Positions 6,176 to 16,990 of a stretch of DNA of 41,137 nt are shown here, piece by piece. The DNA is taken from assembly GCA_028712695.1 (NCBI GenBank), contig JAQTQZ010000029.1, positions 1-41,137 of the forward strand. Direction: 5' to 3'. A model generated the notes under the pieces. The model made no database searches. It worked only from the letters and a program-made list of their open reading frames with translations, and was not told where the DNA came from. This DNA comes from Methylovulum sp. (lineage in GTDB: Bacteria; Pseudomonadota; Gammaproteobacteria; Methylococcales; Methylomonadaceae). Every line of letters starts with the position of its first letter. Position 1 is the first letter of the stretch. The position numbers and the translations under genes were made by a program.

Positions 6176-8104
6176 TTAGTTTTGTTCAGCTGCGCCACCG
6201 ATTGACGGCTCGCCTTTTTTTTCATCTTTGCTCTTGATTTCATCAGTGGAGACACCGCCACGAGGAGGGATGTCGTTCCAGCCATCAGGATCTTTAACTG
6301 GCCTACGGGCCATTAAATCATCAATCTGGGTTTTGTCGATAGTTTCGTATTTCATCAGTGCCGCAGCCATCGCATGCAGTATATCGATGTTTTCTTTGAT
6401 AAGCCGTTCTGCGCGTTCATAGTTGCGGTCTATAAATGACCGGATTTCTTCATCAATAGTATGCGAGGTCTCTTCTGCCACCGATTTATGTTGCGTTACT
6501 GAACGGCCTAAAAACACTTCACCTTCCTCTTCACTGTAGGCTAGCGGCCCTAAACGTTGTGACAGCCCCCATTTAGTGACCATGTTTCTGGCCAATTCAG
6601 TGGCGCGTTCAATGTCATTGGAAGCGCCGGTACTAACCTGTTCCCAACCAAATATCACTTCTTCAGCAATACGGCCACCGTAAAGACTGGAAATCATGCT
6701 ATCCAACTTTTGTTTACTGGCGCTGTACTGGTCTTTTTCGGGCAAAAACATAGTTACGCCCAAGGCACGGCCACGCGGCATAATGCTTACTTTGTAAACA
6801 GGGTCATGTTCAGGTACCAGCTTGCCGACAATGGCATGGCCTGCTTCATGATAAGCCGTCATTTTCTTTTCTTTCTCATCCATAACCATGGAATAGCGCT
6901 CCGCCCCCATGATTAACTTGTCTTTGGCTTTTTCCAAATCCGCCATGTTGACGACACGCTTGTTCATCCTGGCAGCAAACAAGGCGGCCTCATTGATCAA
7001 ATTGGCCAAATCAGCGCCTGAAAAGCCAGGAGTGCCTTGGGCGATGTATTTGATTTCGACATCATCAGCCGTAGGGACTTTTTTTGCATGAACCTTGAGG
7101 ATTTGTTCTCGTCCCCGTACATCTGGCAGACCCACGGTGACTTGGCGGTCAAACCGCCCCGGACGCAATAAGGCTTTATCCAAGACATCAGGACGGTTGG
7201 TTGCGGCTATCACAATAATCCCTTCGTTGCCTTCAAAACCATCCATTTCCACTAGCAACTGGTTTAAAGTTTGTTCGCGTTCATCATTGCCGCCTCCCAG
7301 GCCTGCGCCACGCTGACGGCCCACCGCGTCAATCTCATCAATAAAGATGATGCAAGGGGCGTGTTTTTTGGCTTGCTCAAACATATCACGGACTCGTGAA
7401 GCACCGACGCCGACAAACATTTCAACAAAATCAGAACCGGAAATGGTGAAGAATGGTACTTTGGCTTCGCCAGCAATTGCTCGGGCCAACAAGGTTTTTC
7501 CTGTTCCAGGAGGGCCTATCATTAACGCGCCCCTAGGGATTTTTCCGCCCAGCTTTTGGTATTTCGCAGGGTCTTTAAGAAAATCAACCATTTCAGACAC
7601 TTCTTCTTTGGCCTCATCACAACCTGCAACATCGGCAAACGTCACTTTAATTTGGTCTTCTTCAAGCATGCGGGCCTTGCTTTTGCCAAAGCTCATGGCG
7701 CCTCGGCCACCTGCACCGCCACCTTGCATTTGCCGCATAAAAAATACCCAAACAGCAATCAGCAATAACATAGGGCCAAAAGAAACCAATAACTGCATGA
7801 GCAGGGAAGGTTGTTCTGGTGGGATAACCTTAATGTCAACACCGTTTGCCAATAAATCATCGACCAAATGTGGGTCAGATGGGGCATAAGTTTTAAAGGC
7901 TTGTCCGTTTTGTGTTTTTCCTTTGATGACATGCTCGTCAATCATGACTTGTTGGACCTGGCCTGCCTTTACGGAGTCGATAAATTGCGAGTACGACAAC
8001 GCAGAATCAGCCCGCTGGGCTTGTGGGCCAAAATTGTTAAATAGGGACATCAGCACCACAGCGATGACTACCCATAAAATTATATTTTTTATCATATCGT
8101 TCAC
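6176..8104 (-). CDS. ftsH: ATP-dependent zinc metalloprotease FtsH
   Basis: A membrane-anchored AAA+ protease of about 642 residues that degrades misfolded and short-lived membrane and cytosolic proteins, including LpxC and sigma-32 in E. coli. Two membrane helices (about residues 4-24 and 100-123) flank the periplasmic domain. Walker A GPPGTGKT is near 197, Walker B IIFIDEID near 253, the second region of homology ends in RPGRFDRQ, and the zinc site HEAGH is near 419. I prefer GTG 8104, giving MNDMIKN as in relatives; GTG 8110 and ATG 8095 are alternatives. rlmE lies upstream on the same strand. Confidence 0.96.
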   Translation of the reverse strand: MNDMIKNIILWVVIAVVLMSLFNNFGPQAQRADSALSYSQFIDSVKAGQVQQVMIDEHVIKGKTQNGQAFKTYAPSDPHLVDDLLANGVDIKVIPPEQPSLLMQLLVSFGPMLLLIAVWVFFMRQMQGGGAGGRGAMSFGKSKARMLEEDQIKVTFADVAGCDEAKEEVSEMVDFLKDPAKYQKLGGKIPRGALMIGPPGTGKTLLARAIAGEAKVPFFTISGSDFVEMFVGVGASRVRDMFEQAKKHAPCIIFIDEIDAVGRQRGAGLGGGNDEREQTLNQLLVEMDGFEGNEGIIVIAATNRPDVLDKALLRPGRFDRQVTVGLPDVRGREQILKVHAKKVPTADDVEIKYIAQGTPGFSGADLANLINEAALFAARMNKRVVNMADLEKAKDKLIMGAERYSMVMDEKEKKMTAYHEAGHAIVGKLVPEHDPVYKVSIMPRGRALGVTMFLPEKDQYSASKQKLDSMISSLYGGRIAEEVIFGWEQVSTGASNDIERATELARNMVTKWGLSQRLGPLAYSEEEGEVFLGRSVTQHKSVAEETSHTIDEEIRSFIDRNYERAERLIKENIDILHAMAAALMKYETIDKTQIDDLMARRPVKDPDGWNDIPPRGGVSTDEIKSKDEKKGEPSIGGAAEQN

Positions 8105-8310
8105 AAACACGCCCCAGGTTTGAACAGCTCTGTGTAAAAACTGAATTAATTGTATCAGGATTATATTCCTGAATGATTGCTGTACTTTTTCGCTTTGTAG
8201 TGAATAAAAGTATAAGCATGGCTATAGCGATGAGCCGGAATACATTAATAGTGCACCGCGCTAAAATTGCAGGTGCAACACCATCATGCGAATATAAGGG
8301 TTTAAGTGCT

Positions 8311-8928
8311 TTATTTAAAGCCTTTAGCTAAAATATAAACTTCATTGCTTCGTGGCCTTGATGCTTTGGGCTTTCTAATGACCACTTTAGAGAAACATTG
8401 TTGTACGTCCCGATGAAATGCTTCAAAACCTTCTCCATGGAACAATTTGACCAAAAAGACGCCTTCTTTAGTTAAAACTGTTTTTGCGGTGTCTAATGCC
8501 AATTCACCCAGATAAATGGCCCGTGGTTGATCGACGCCTTTATTGCCGCTCATGTTCGGTGCCATGTCTGACATTACCAGATTAACCGGTGCATCATCAA
8601 GAACGTGATAGAGGTTTTCTAATACGGCCTCTTCGCGAAAATCTCCCTGAATAAAATCCACCCCTTCCAGAGGATCCATGGGCAAAATGTCAAGCGCAAC
8701 TAATTTGCTTTTTTTGCCAATAAGTGGCCTTGCAAACTGTGACCAACCACCTGGTGCGGCACCTAAGTCAATGATATTCATGCCAGGTTTAATGATCTGG
8801 TCTTTCTCTTGAATTTCCAGCAGCTTAAATACGGCACGTGAACGGTAGCCTTGCGCTTGGGCCATTTTGACATATTCGTCGTCAAAATGCTCCTGCATCC
8901 AACGATTGCTACTTTTACTGCGTCCCAT
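8311..8928 (-). CDS. rlmE: 23S rRNA 2'-O-ribose U2552 methyltransferase
   Basis: A 205-residue RlmE/RrmJ enzyme, heat-shock linked in E. coli, that methylates U2552 of 23S rRNA in the 50S subunit. The family opening SxSSxxWMxEHxxDxYVxxAQxxGYRSRAxFKL is present. The SAM site is [13 protein letters not shown] (about residues 53-65). The K-D-K-E catalytic set is represented by Lys in RAVFKL, Asp in [10 protein letters not shown], Lys in [11 protein letters not shown] and the C-terminal region [16 protein letters not shown]. yhbY is divergent after 48 bp, as in E. coli. Confidence 0.97.
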   Translation of the reverse strand: MGRSKSSNRWMQEHFDDEYVKMAQAQGYRSRAVFKLLEIQEKDQIIKPGMNIIDLGAAPGGWSQFARPLIGKKSKLVALDILPMDPLEGVDFIQGDFREEAVLENLYHVLDDAPVNLVMSDMAPNMSGNKGVDQPRAIYLGELALDTAKTVLTKEGVFLVKLFHGEGFEAFHRDVQQCFSKVVIRKPKASRPRSNEVYILAKGFK

Positions 8929-8976
8929 ATAGTTTTGTTTAGTGTAAAATTAGTTATTTGATTTTAGGAACAAAGA

Positions 8977-9243
8977 GTGAACTCTGTAGATAAAAAAAGG
9001 TTGCGGGCCGAGGCTCATGCCTTAAAGCCTGTGGTTATAATTGGTCAATCAGGCCTGACAGACGCGGTGCTGGCAGAAATTGAACTGGCGCTTAATAGCC
9101 ACGAATTGATTAAAGTAAAGGTACGGGCAGAACGGGAAGAGCGTGAGCAGATTAGTGAAAAAATTTGTACCATCGCAGGTGCCGAGCTTATCCAAGCGAT
9201 TGGTCAGGTTATTGTCATTTATCGTTTGAACCCCAATAAATGA
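8977..9243 (+). CDS. yhbY: ribosome assembly RNA-binding protein YhbY (CRM domain)
   Basis: An 88-residue single CRM-domain protein associated with the pre-50S ribosomal subunit. Family features are LKPVVIIGQSGLTDAVLAEI (containing the GxxGL loop), the middle block HELIKVKV and the end IGQVIVIYR. It starts at GTG 8977, with AGGA eight bases upstream. It is divergent from rlmE, an arrangement conserved in gammaproteobacteria, and converges with greA. Confidence 0.95.
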   Translation: MNSVDKKRLRAEAHALKPVVIIGQSGLTDAVLAEIELALNSHELIKVKVRAEREEREQISEKICTIAGAELIQAIGQVIVIYRLNPNK

Positions 9244-9250
9244 CAAGGCA

Positions 9251-9301
9251 AAAGGTACAAAGCCTAAAGGACGGGATTTTCGTTCCAAGCTTTGTTCCTT
9301 T
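9251..9301. terminator. bidirectional hairpin between yhbY and greA
   Basis: AAAGGTACAAAGC (9251-9263) pairs with GCTTTGTTCCTTT (9289-9301) with one mismatch, between two convergent genes. The T-tracts are weak in both directions. Confidence 0.5.
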
Positions 9302-9312
9302 AGCCCCATCAA

Positions 9313-9789
9313 TCAAATGTATTTGATTGAAATAATTTCATAATCGACATTGCCTGCGGGCGCTTTGACAGTAACGACATCTTCAACTTCCTTACCGATT
9401 AGCGCCCGCGCAATTGGCGAACCAATAGATATGCGTCCTTCTTTGATGCTTGCTTCGTCTTCACCCACAATCTGATAGGTGACCCGTTTTTCAGATTCGA
9501 TGTCTTCTATTTCAACGGTTGCACCAAACACGACTTTGCCATTGGCATCGAGTTTCGTCACATCAATAATCTGGGCATTGGACAGTTTCCCTTCAATTTC
9601 AGCAATGCGGCCTTCAGCAAAGCTTTGTTGCTCGCGTGCGGCATGATACTCAGCGTTTTCTTTTAAGTCGCCGTGCTCACGCGCGGTTGCTATTGCGGCA
9701 ATAATGCGCGGACGAACCACTGATTTTAATTCTTCCAATTCTGTGCGTAATTTTTCTGCGCCTTTTACGGTAAGAGGTACTTTGCTCAT
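9313..9789 (-). CDS. greA: transcription elongation factor GreA
   Basis: A 158-residue factor that reactivates backtracked RNA polymerase by stimulating transcript cleavage. The N-terminal coiled coil carries the acidic tip ([17 protein letters not shown], about residues 40-56). The C-terminal FKBP-like domain ends in [20 protein letters not shown]. Length is standard. It follows carB by 38 bp, as in pseudomonads, and may be cotranscribed with carAB. Confidence 0.97.
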   Translation of the reverse strand: MSKVPLTVKGAEKLRTELEELKSVVRPRIIAAIATAREHGDLKENAEYHAAREQQSFAEGRIAEIEGKLSNAQIIDVTKLDANGKVVFGATVEIEDIESEKRVTYQIVGEDEASIKEGRISIGSPIARALIGKEVEDVVTVKAPAGNVDYEIISIKYI

Positions 9790-9827
9790 TTTTCAACTCC
9801 AATCATTATTCATCCATTACTGACATG

Positions 9828-12800
9828 TTAAGTCAGGCTTTTATGCAAGTCTTGCAGACAGTTTATATTGCCGGCATCCAGCTCACCTAGTGCATAACAG
9901 GCTGCCCTGGCTCCTGCCATTGTTGTGTAATAAGTCACCCGATACTGCAAGGCTTCCCGGCGCATGGTAAACGAATCTGAAATCGCCTTTTTACCTTCGG
10001 TGGTGTTAATGACCAATTGAATCTGGCCGTTTTTAATCATATCGACGGTATTGGGCCGACCTTCATTTACTTTGTACACCACTTCACAGGGTATGCCCGC
10101 CTCTTTTAGAAATCGTGCTGTGCCACCGGTAGCTACGATTTCATATTTTTTATCTACCAGCATTCGCGCTATGTCGGGTGCTTTGGCTTTATCGACATCA
10201 CGGATGCTAATCAGCACTTTGCCGCTATGGTCTAAGTTGATGCCCGCTGCCCGTTGGGATTTGGCGAAGGCTTCACCAAAGGTTTTACCGACGCCCATCA
10301 CTTCCCCGGTTGACTTCATCTCTGGGCCGAGTAATGGATCAACACCTGGAAATTTAACGAAGGGGAACACCGCTTCCTTAACAGAATAGTAAGCGGGGAT
10401 GCGTTCTTCAGTGATACCTTGCTGGGTAAGCGTTTGTCCGACCATCACCCGCGCAGCAATTTTTGCTAAGGGGTAACCTGTCGCTTTAGACACAAAAGGC
10501 GCTGTCCTTGAAGCTCTTGGATTGACTTCCAGCACATAAATATCATTACCCTGTATGGCAAATTGGGTGTTCATCAGGCCTCTTACGCCCAGTGCTTCGG
10601 CCATCTTTGCGACTTGTTCGCGCAGTTGGTCTTGAAGTTCCGGTGCTAAATCATAAGGCGGTAAAGAACATGCCGAGTCACCTGAATGCACACCGGCTTG
10701 CTCGATGTGTTCCATCAGACCGCCAATTAATACGCGTTCGCCATCATAAATCGCATCGACGTCCATTTCCACAGCGTCGTCTAAAAAACGATCCAATAGC
10801 ACAGGCGAATCATTAGATACGCTAACCGCCTCTTTCATATAGCGTTGCAAGCCTTCTTCATTGAAGACGATTTCCATCGCCCGGCCACCGAGCACATAAG
10901 ATGGTCTGACAACTAAGGGATAGCCCAGTTCTTTAGCGGCATTCAGTGCTTGCTCAACAGAACGCGCCGTGGCGTTTGGGGGCTGTTTAAGGTTCAGTCT
11001 TTCCAACAGTTTTTGGAAACGCTCACGGTCTTCAGCCAAATCGATAGAGTCGGGCGAAGTGCCGATAATCGGCACCCCTGCCGCTTCTAGTGCACGTGCG
11101 AGCTTTAAAGGTGTTTGTCCTCCGTACTGGACAATCACGCCTTTAGGTTTTTCCAGATGGACAATTTCGAGCACATCTTCCAGTGTCAACGACTCAAAAT
11201 ATAAGCGGTCAGAGGTGTCAAAATCGGTGGAAACCGTTTCAGGATTACAGTTAATCATGATGGTTTCATAGCCGTCTTCACGTAAGGCGAGGGCGGCATG
11301 GACACAGCAATAATCAAATTCAATGCCTTGGCCAATCCGGTTTGGCCCACCGCCGAGAATAATGATTTTTTCCTTGTCTGAAACGCGGGCTTCGCACTCT
11401 TCTTCATAGGTTGAGTACAGATAAGCCGTATCGGAGGCAAATTCAGCGGCACATGAGTCGATGCGTTTATAGACAGGGCGTATCCCTTGCTTATGACGCA
11501 CGTTACGCACTTCACTTTCGGAAGTGTCGAGCAATTTGGCCAGTCTGATATCGGAGAAGCCTTTACGTTTTAGTTTATAAAGTTCGCCCTCTTTTAATGT
11601 AGACAGCGTTTTAGTTGACAGTGAATTCTCGGTAATAACTAAATCATGCACTTGTGCTAAAAACCAAGGGTCGATTTTGCAAACGCTATGCACTTCCTCA
11701 ATGGACATGCCGCTACGGAACGCATCGGCAACATAACGCAAACGGTCTGGCCCTGGGTGGCGCATTTCACGCTGCATTCTTTCTTGGGCGTCTTCGGTGT
11801 TTAGATCGATGATTTCATCAAGGCCACTGATGCCGATTTCCAAACCGCGCAACGCTTTTTGCAAAGATTCCTGAAAAGTCCGGCCTATCGCCATGACTTC
11901 ACCGACGGATTTCATTTGCGTTGTCAGCCGGTCATCCGCTTGCGGAAATTTTTCGAACGTAAAACGCGGGATTTTAGTGACTACATAATCGATTGAGGGC
12001 TCAAACGACGCAGGGGTTGAGCCCCCCGTAATTTCATTTTTTAATTCGTCCAGTGTGTAGCCCACCGCCAGCTTTGCCGCCACTTTAGCAATGGGGAAAC
12101 CGGTCGCCTTAGATGCAAGCGCTGATGAACGCGATACCCTAGGGTTCATTTCGATAACAATCATCCGGCCATTTTCGGGGTTAATCGCCACCTGAACGTT
12201 TGAACCGCCGGTATCGACGCCAATTTCCCGCAATACGGCCAGTGAGACATTACGCAAGATTTGATATTCTTTGTCCGTCAGTGTTTGTGCGGGCGCGACG
12301 GTAATCGAATCGCCGGTATGCACACCCATAGGATCAAAGTTTTCTATCGAACAAACGATAATGCAGTTGTCTTTGGAATCGCGGACAACTTCCATTTCAT
12401 ATTCTTTCCAACCGAGCACGGATTCCTCAATCAACAGCTCATTAGTCGGCGACAAATCCAAGCCGCGTTCACAAATTTCAATGAACTCTTCTTTGTTGTA
12501 GGCAATACCGCCACCGCTGCCACCCATTGTGAATGAAGGGCGGATGACTGTGGGATAACCCACTTCCTTTTGGGCCGATAAGGCTTCTTCTATAGTATGT
12601 GCGGTTTTTGACCGGGCCACATCAAAACCTATTTTGCGCATCGCCTGATTGAACAGTTCACGGTCTTCGGCTTTGTTGATGGCTTCCTTGGTGGCGCCGA
12701 TCATTTCGACGTTATATTTTTCCAGAACCCCATTTGCATCGAGTGCCAATGCGCAATTCAATGCGGTTTGTCCGCCCATCGTCGGTAAAATGGCGTCTGG

Positions 12801-13046
12801 ACGTTCTTTCTCAATAATTTTTTCTACGGTTTGCCAGTCGATAGGCTCGATGTAAATTGCATCGGCCATATCAGGGTCGGTCATGATGGTTGCAGGGTTG
12901 GAATTGACCAGGATCACCCGATAACCTTCTTCACGCAAAGCCTTGCACGCTTGGGTGCCGGAGTAATCAAATTCGCACGCCTGACCAATAACGATAGGGC
13001 CAGCGCCTAGTAATAAGATGGATTTTATGTCGGTTCTTTTGGGCAT
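9828..13046 (-). CDS. carB: carbamoyl-phosphate synthase large subunit
   Basis: The 1072-residue large subunit makes carbamoyl phosphate from ammonia (channelled from CarA), bicarbonate and two ATP, for arginine and pyrimidine synthesis. The two homologous ATP-grasp halves are clear: [20 protein letters not shown] with [12 protein letters not shown] in the first and [20 protein letters not shown] in the second. Glycine-rich ATP loops ([10 protein letters not shown] and [11 protein letters not shown]) follow. The last ~150 residues form the allosteric domain with [15 protein letters not shown]. The gene lies 23 bp behind carA and is full length. Confidence 0.98.
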   Translation of the reverse strand: MPKRTDIKSILLLGAGPIVIGQACEFDYSGTQACKALREEGYRVILVNSNPATIMTDPDMADAIYIEPIDWQTVEKIIEKERPDAILPTMGGQTALNCALALDANGVLEKYNVEMIGATKEAINKAEDRELFNQAMRKIGFDVARSKTAHTIEEALSAQKEVGYPTVIRPSFTMGGSGGGIAYNKEEFIEICERGLDLSPTNELLIEESVLGWKEYEMEVVRDSKDNCIIVCSIENFDPMGVHTGDSITVAPAQTLTDKEYQILRNVSLAVLREIGVDTGGSNVQVAINPENGRMIVIEMNPRVSRSSALASKATGFPIAKVAAKLAVGYTLDELKNEITGGSTPASFEPSIDYVVTKIPRFTFEKFPQADDRLTTQMKSVGEVMAIGRTFQESLQKALRGLEIGISGLDEIIDLNTEDAQERMQREMRHPGPDRLRYVADAFRSGMSIEEVHSVCKIDPWFLAQVHDLVITENSLSTKTLSTLKEGELYKLKRKGFSDIRLAKLLDTSESEVRNVRHKQGIRPVYKRIDSCAAEFASDTAYLYSTYEEECEARVSDKEKIIILGGGPNRIGQGIEFDYCCVHAALALREDGYETIMINCNPETVSTDFDTSDRLYFESLTLEDVLEIVHLEKPKGVIVQYGGQTPLKLARALEAAGVPIIGTSPDSIDLAEDRERFQKLLERLNLKQPPNATARSVEQALNAAKELGYPLVVRPSYVLGGRAMEIVFNEEGLQRYMKEAVSVSNDSPVLLDRFLDDAVEMDVDAIYDGERVLIGGLMEHIEQAGVHSGDSACSLPPYDLAPELQDQLREQVAKMAEALGVRGLMNTQFAIQGNDIYVLEVNPRASRTAPFVSKATGYPLAKIAARVMVGQTLTQQGITEERIPAYYSVKEAVFPFVKFPGVDPLLGPEMKSTGEVMGVGKTFGEAFAKSQRAAGINLDHSGKVLISIRDVDKAKAPDIARMLVDKKYEIVATGGTARFLKEAGIPCEVVYKVNEGRPNTVDMIKNGQIQLVINTTEGKKAISDSFTMRREALQYRVTYYTTMAGARAACYALGELDAGNINCLQDLHKSLT

Positions 13047-13069
13047 TTTATGATGAGCTCTACTTATTA

Positions 13070-14200
13070 TTAACGGGCTTGCTGTTCCATCATAACGATG
13101 AAATCATCAAACAGTGATTCAACATCATGGGGGCCGGGGCTGGCTTCAGGATGTCCCTGAAAGCTCATGGCCGAACAGTCGGTGCGCGCGACACCTTGCA
13201 AACTGCCGTCAAATAATGAATGGAAAGTGGCTATGAGATTGTCTGGAAGACTCGCTTCGTTAACTGCAAAGCCATGGTTTTGGCTGCTGATCATTACTCG
13301 TCCGGTGGCTTTTTCTTGTACGGGGTGATTTGCACCATGGTGGCCAAATTTCATTTTCTCGGTTTTTGCGCCACTTGCCAAGGCCAGTAATTGATGGCCT
13401 AGACAAATGCCGAACACCGGGATTTTTTGTTCCAAAATGGTTTTGATTGCTTCGATAGCATAGGTGCAAGGCTCGGGGTCGCCTGGGCCATTTGACAAAA
13501 ACACACCATCAGGGTTGAGTGCAAAAACATCTGCCGCTGGTGTCGTCGCTGGAACGACAGTCACACGGCAGCCGCGATTAGCCAACAATCTTAATATATT
13601 GCGTTTGATGCCAAAATCGTAAGCGACCACATGTTTGGTGAGGTTTTCTGCTTGCGTGTGGCCATTTTCCAACTGCCAAGTGTTTTCAGTCCATTGATAT
13701 GGTTCGGCCGTTGTCACTTCTTTCGCCAGATCCATGCCCTTTAAACCTGGGAAGCTTTGGATGGCAGCATTTGCGGTGTCAAGGTCAACGGTTTCACCCG
13801 CCATAATACAACCACGTTGCGCGCCCTTATCACGCAACAGGCGTGTTAATTTGCGCGTATCAATATCGGCTATCGCAACCACATTATGCTTGATTAAATA
13901 TTCCGGCAGGCTGGTTTCACAGCGCCAGTTGCTTGCCAATAGCGGCAAATCCCTAATGACCAGCCCACTGGCAAAGACACCGGCAGACTCGTCATCTTCG
14001 CTATTGGTGCCTACGTTGCCAATGTGCGGGTAAGTTAATGTCACAATTTGCCGGGCATACGATGGATCACTGAGAATTTCCTGGTAGCCTGTCATCGCAG
14101 TATTAAAGACAACTTCCCCTGCGCTACAACCATCCGCACCTATTGATACACCATAAAACACCGTTCCATCTTCTAAAACCAACAAAGCAGGCTTACTCAA
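13070..14200 (-). CDS. carA: carbamoyl-phosphate synthase small subunit
   Basis: The 376-residue glutaminase subunit supplies ammonia to CarB. Catalytic Cys266 lies in [10 protein letters not shown], and the partner His and Glu are in [29 protein letters not shown] near residue 32 is diagnostic of CarA. The start is TTG at 14200, because a stop lies directly upstream in frame and no ATG fits; AGAGG precedes it by eight bases. A strong hairpin (14224-14257) occupies the leader. carB follows after 23 bp. Confidence 0.97.
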   Translation of the reverse strand: MSKPALLVLEDGTVFYGVSIGADGCSAGEVVFNTAMTGYQEILSDPSYARQIVTLTYPHIGNVGTNSEDDESAGVFASGLVIRDLPLLASNWRCETSLPEYLIKHNVVAIADIDTRKLTRLLRDKGAQRGCIMAGETVDLDTANAAIQSFPGLKGMDLAKEVTTAEPYQWTENTWQLENGHTQAENLTKHVVAYDFGIKRNILRLLANRGCRVTVVPATTPAADVFALNPDGVFLSNGPGDPEPCTYAIEAIKTILEQKIPVFGICLGHQLLALASGAKTEKMKFGHHGANHPVQEKATGRVMISSQNHGFAVNEASLPDNLIATFHSLFDGSLQGVARTDCSAMSFQGHPEASPGPHDVESLFDDFIVMMEQQAR

Positions 14201-14223
14201 TCACGTCACCTCTAAATGCACAA

Positions 14224-14257
14224 AACGGGGTGAGCCTCTATAAAGGTTCACCCCGTT
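14224..14257 (-). promoter_or_regulatory. carA: leader hairpin upstream of carA
   Basis: AACGGGGTGA / TTCACCCCGTT stem followed on the minus strand by TTTTGTGC, ending 23 bp before the carA TTG start. It could terminate readthrough from the upstream methyltransferase gene or attenuate carAB; the sequence alone does not decide. Confidence 0.6.
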
Positions 14258-14381
14258 ATAAAAAATTAATTGTTACAATTCTACGAAATTATGCTGTTTT
14301 GGTCATTAACAATTTTAACCTTGATGTGTTCACGGATGTTTTTATGGATAGGGGAAGGGTAGTCCAGTCGCCCGTAACAAC

Positions 14382-15230
14382 TTACTTTTGCAGGCCATAG
14401 ATATAATAGTTAAGCAAGCTAAGCCTGCTTAACAATTCCACGCTTAGCGTTTCAAGCATGGCGCTTTTGCCGCCCACCCTTTGTTGGACGGCAAGCCGCC
14501 TTAGGAAAGTATAGGTTGGCAACGTGTTGGCGGTAATGTCCCGTTCGGTTAAAAGGGTGAATGCTGTTTGGGCGGCGAGCTTTCGATAATCATGCGCGCT
14601 GTAGTCAATGTTACATTTGCCGTAAAAGCCCCAAGCGGGCATCTTTAATCGGGCAACAGGTTGCAATAATCTGGTCGGGACAAAGTCTGATAACGCTAAA
14701 TAACCGCCTGGCTTCAGAACGCGATAGGCTTCCGCAAAAAACTGCTGGCGATCGGGGAAATGGAAAATGCACTCAACCGCCAACACCACATCGAATGACT
14801 GGTCAGGAAAAGGTAACGCACAGGCATTGCCTTGTTGGAAAACGATTGTATTGCCCGGCAGCGGCGTGACAGTAGCGCGGGCACGCTCCAATTGCCGCCC
14901 GTCAATATTTAAACCGACCAGTTCCATGTCCGCATAATGCTCGTTGATATGGGCGATGGTGCCGCCAAAACCGCAACCAACATCCAGCACCTTAAGGTTA
15001 TTTTCAAGTTTTGCCGCCAAACAAACTTCGGCGCTGAGGTTCTCTGCAGCCCCAGCAAAATCAGCAGTCGTTAAGGTGGCAGATTTAGGTTGCGCCCAGT
15101 ATCCCCAATGCACATGTCGGCCAAAGCTGGTCGCTACTGCCTCATTGCCGTCGTTGAGTATTTTTAGCAGGTAATCAAAATAAGGCAGCTTGATCTTGCT
15201 GTCGTTCACAGGAGGGGTAGGGTTGGTCAT
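14382..15230 (-). CDS. class I SAM-dependent methyltransferase
   Basis: A 282-residue soluble methyltransferase, starting at ATG 15230 rather than the upstream TTG. Motif I is LKVLDVGCGFGG (about residue 80). The acidic ribose-binding strand reads ELVGLNIDGRQLERAR, motif II is DQSFDVVLAVECIFHF, and motif III is RVLKPGGYLALSDF. This combination is typical of the UbiE/erythromycin O-methyltransferase group acting on small molecules; the substrate is unknown. It follows the sigma-54 activator gene by about 40 bp and is probably cotranscribed with it, which links it to the divergent operon. Confidence 0.85.
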   Translation of the reverse strand: MTNPTPPVNDSKIKLPYFDYLLKILNDGNEAVATSFGRHVHWGYWAQPKSATLTTADFAGAAENLSAEVCLAAKLENNLKVLDVGCGFGGTIAHINEHYADMELVGLNIDGRQLERARATVTPLPGNTIVFQQGNACALPFPDQSFDVVLAVECIFHFPDRQQFFAEAYRVLKPGGYLALSDFVPTRLLQPVARLKMPAWGFYGKCNIDYSAHDYRKLAAQTAFTLLTERDITANTLPTYTFLRRLAVQQRVGGKSAMLETLSVELLSRLSLLNYYIYGLQK

Positions 15231-15272
15231 TTTTAGTCCCAATGGTGGTTGTTAAGCAAAAAGGGGCCGCCG

Positions 15273-16829
15273 TCAGAGGGCCTTGTAATCCGACAGGTCA
15301 ATGGCGTATTTTTTTAGTTTGATATAAACCGCGCGCACGGTGATTTCCATGTTTTCAGCCACTTTTTTTATATCCCCCCGATGTTCTTTCAAAACGGCTT
15401 TAAGATATTTTTGTTCAACATCGGTGAGCGCTTGGGTTTTTATGTCATGCCACCGTTTCACAGGCTGTAGCCGGTCGGGCAGTTCTAAATCCAAGCAGGT
15501 GATTTCTTGGCCTTTAGCAAACAACATGCTGCGTTCAAGTACATTTTCTAATTCCCTTACATTGCCTGGCCAGCTGTAACCACGGATTTTTTGCATGACT
15601 TCACGGCTAACAGAGCTGATGGATTTGTTATATTTTTTACTTAGCCGCTGCAAAATCAATTGTACAAGATAAGGCAAGTCTTCAGGGCGTTCTGCGAGCG
15701 GCGGCACATTCAGGCGCACAACGTTAAGGCGGTAATACAGGTCGTTACGGAACAGCCCCAGCTTAACTTGTTCCTCCAGTGATTGGTTGGTGGCGGAGAT
15801 GATCCGCAAATCGACCGACAACGTTTGTTTGCCGCCAACCCGTTCCAGTTCACCTTCTTGCAGTACCCGCAACAAACGGGTTTGTGCGGCTGGCGATAAA
15901 GAATCGACTTCGTCCAGAAACAACGTGCCGCCTTCGGCCCGCTCAAAATAACCCTGATGGACTTCTATCGCGCCGGTGAACGCGCCTTTTTCATGGCCGA
16001 ACAGGGCGCTTTCGATGAGGCTTTCAGGAATCGCGCCGCAATTGATGGCGATAAATGGTTTTTGGCAGCGCTCGCTCATGGCGTGGATGGCGCGGGCGAT
16101 CAATTCCTTGCCAACACCGGTTTGCCCTTGGATCAATACTGTCGCCAGCGTGGGCGCAACCACTTCGATGGCTTGCAGGATTTTTTGCATCGCCGGTGAT
16201 TTGGCAATAATCGCAGGTGGTTGTTTTTTGCTGGGCTGCTTGCTTTGTTTGCGCCAAATTTGCTGCATGCTTTCTTCAATGCGCGAGTGCAGGGCGGTCA
16301 TGTCCTGTTTTGCTTTGACCGGCGTGGTGTCGGTGTATTCCAATCCAGAATGCTCTTTTGCCGCCTCTGGGTTGGTGTAAACGCAGACTTCGCAGCAGCC
16401 ATCCTGACGGGCGATGCTTTTTTTAATCTCAACTTTGGCATAGCCAAAATTCCGTGCGGCGATGCCGCCGAAAACACTGGAGGTCATGCGGCATAGTTCA
16501 GGAAAATTAGTCACCTGTTCACCAAAAGGGCAGCGGCTATTGGTGACAGTAATGCAGTCTTGTGTGCTGGACGCCAAAGAAAACTTGCCGCCGATGTTGT
16601 TTTTGAGCCCGAGAATCAGTTCGGTATAGCGTTCGTTGTCAAGCAAGCCGCTGTTCTGAGTGTCTTCGCGATAGATTTCTTCAAAAAAACACCCGGCTGT
16701 TTTGGCAATATGTTCAATTAACTGCTCGCAGTGCTGTTGCCCCTGTTGTTCACTGGCGTGCATCAATTCAAGGATAAACGTTTGGAGAAAAAATACCGGT
16801 GTCAGGTCAGCAAGGGAATCGGTGTGCAT
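15273..16829 (-). CDS. sigma-54-dependent activator with Cys-rich N-terminal sensory domain
   Basis: A 518-residue enhancer-binding protein. The AAA+ core has Walker A GQTGVGKE (235-242), the sigma-54 contact loop GAFTGA (282-287), Walker B GGTLFLDEVD (300-309) and WPGNVRELENV near 425. A Fis-type helix-turn-helix closes the protein (about 485-515). The N-terminal ~155 residues resemble the so-called methanogen output domain 1: NSRCPFGEQV, ELCRMTSSVFGGIAARNFGY, then RQDGCCEVCVYTNPEA. Cysteines at about 92, 100, 113, 145, 146 and 149 could bind metal or sense redox. No receiver domain is present. A -24/-12 promoter lies in the divergent intergenic region. Confidence 0.92.
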   Translation of the reverse strand: MHTDSLADLTPVFFLQTFILELMHASEQQGQQHCEQLIEHIAKTAGCFFEEIYREDTQNSGLLDNERYTELILGLKNNIGGKFSLASSTQDCITVTNSRCPFGEQVTNFPELCRMTSSVFGGIAARNFGYAKVEIKKSIARQDGCCEVCVYTNPEAAKEHSGLEYTDTTPVKAKQDMTALHSRIEESMQQIWRKQSKQPSKKQPPAIIAKSPAMQKILQAIEVVAPTLATVLIQGQTGVGKELIARAIHAMSERCQKPFIAINCGAIPESLIESALFGHEKGAFTGAIEVHQGYFERAEGGTLFLDEVDSLSPAAQTRLLRVLQEGELERVGGKQTLSVDLRIISATNQSLEEQVKLGLFRNDLYYRLNVVRLNVPPLAERPEDLPYLVQLILQRLSKKYNKSISSVSREVMQKIRGYSWPGNVRELENVLERSMLFAKGQEITCLDLELPDRLQPVKRWHDIKTQALTDVEQKYLKAVLKEHRGDIKKVAENMEITVRAVYIKLKKYAIDLSDYKAL

Positions 16830-16935
16830 GGCGGATTGTGAAATTAGTTTTCATTAATTGAAGTGCAGCTTCTCTCGTTGGGCTAAGTTAAAACCTAATT
16901 GATTGTAATGTAAAGGTAATTTTATTGGCGTCAAC

Positions 16936-16951
16936 TGGTATGTCATTTGCA
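16936..16951 (+). promoter_or_regulatory. sigma-54 (-24/-12) promoter
   Basis: TGGTATGTCATTTGCA has GG and GC separated by exactly ten bases, matching the RpoN consensus TGGCACN5TTGCA closely. It is 39 bp upstream of the DUF938 gene start and downstream of the divergent sigma-54 activator gene, so promoter and activator support each other. Confidence 0.8.
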
Positions 16952-16990
16952 GGTAATAAAGCGCTTATAACAATAAATGAGGAACACACC

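Noticed and set aside
14224-14257. Riboswitch upstream of carA
   Set aside because: Only one hairpin is present; no purine or other known aptamer core was found.
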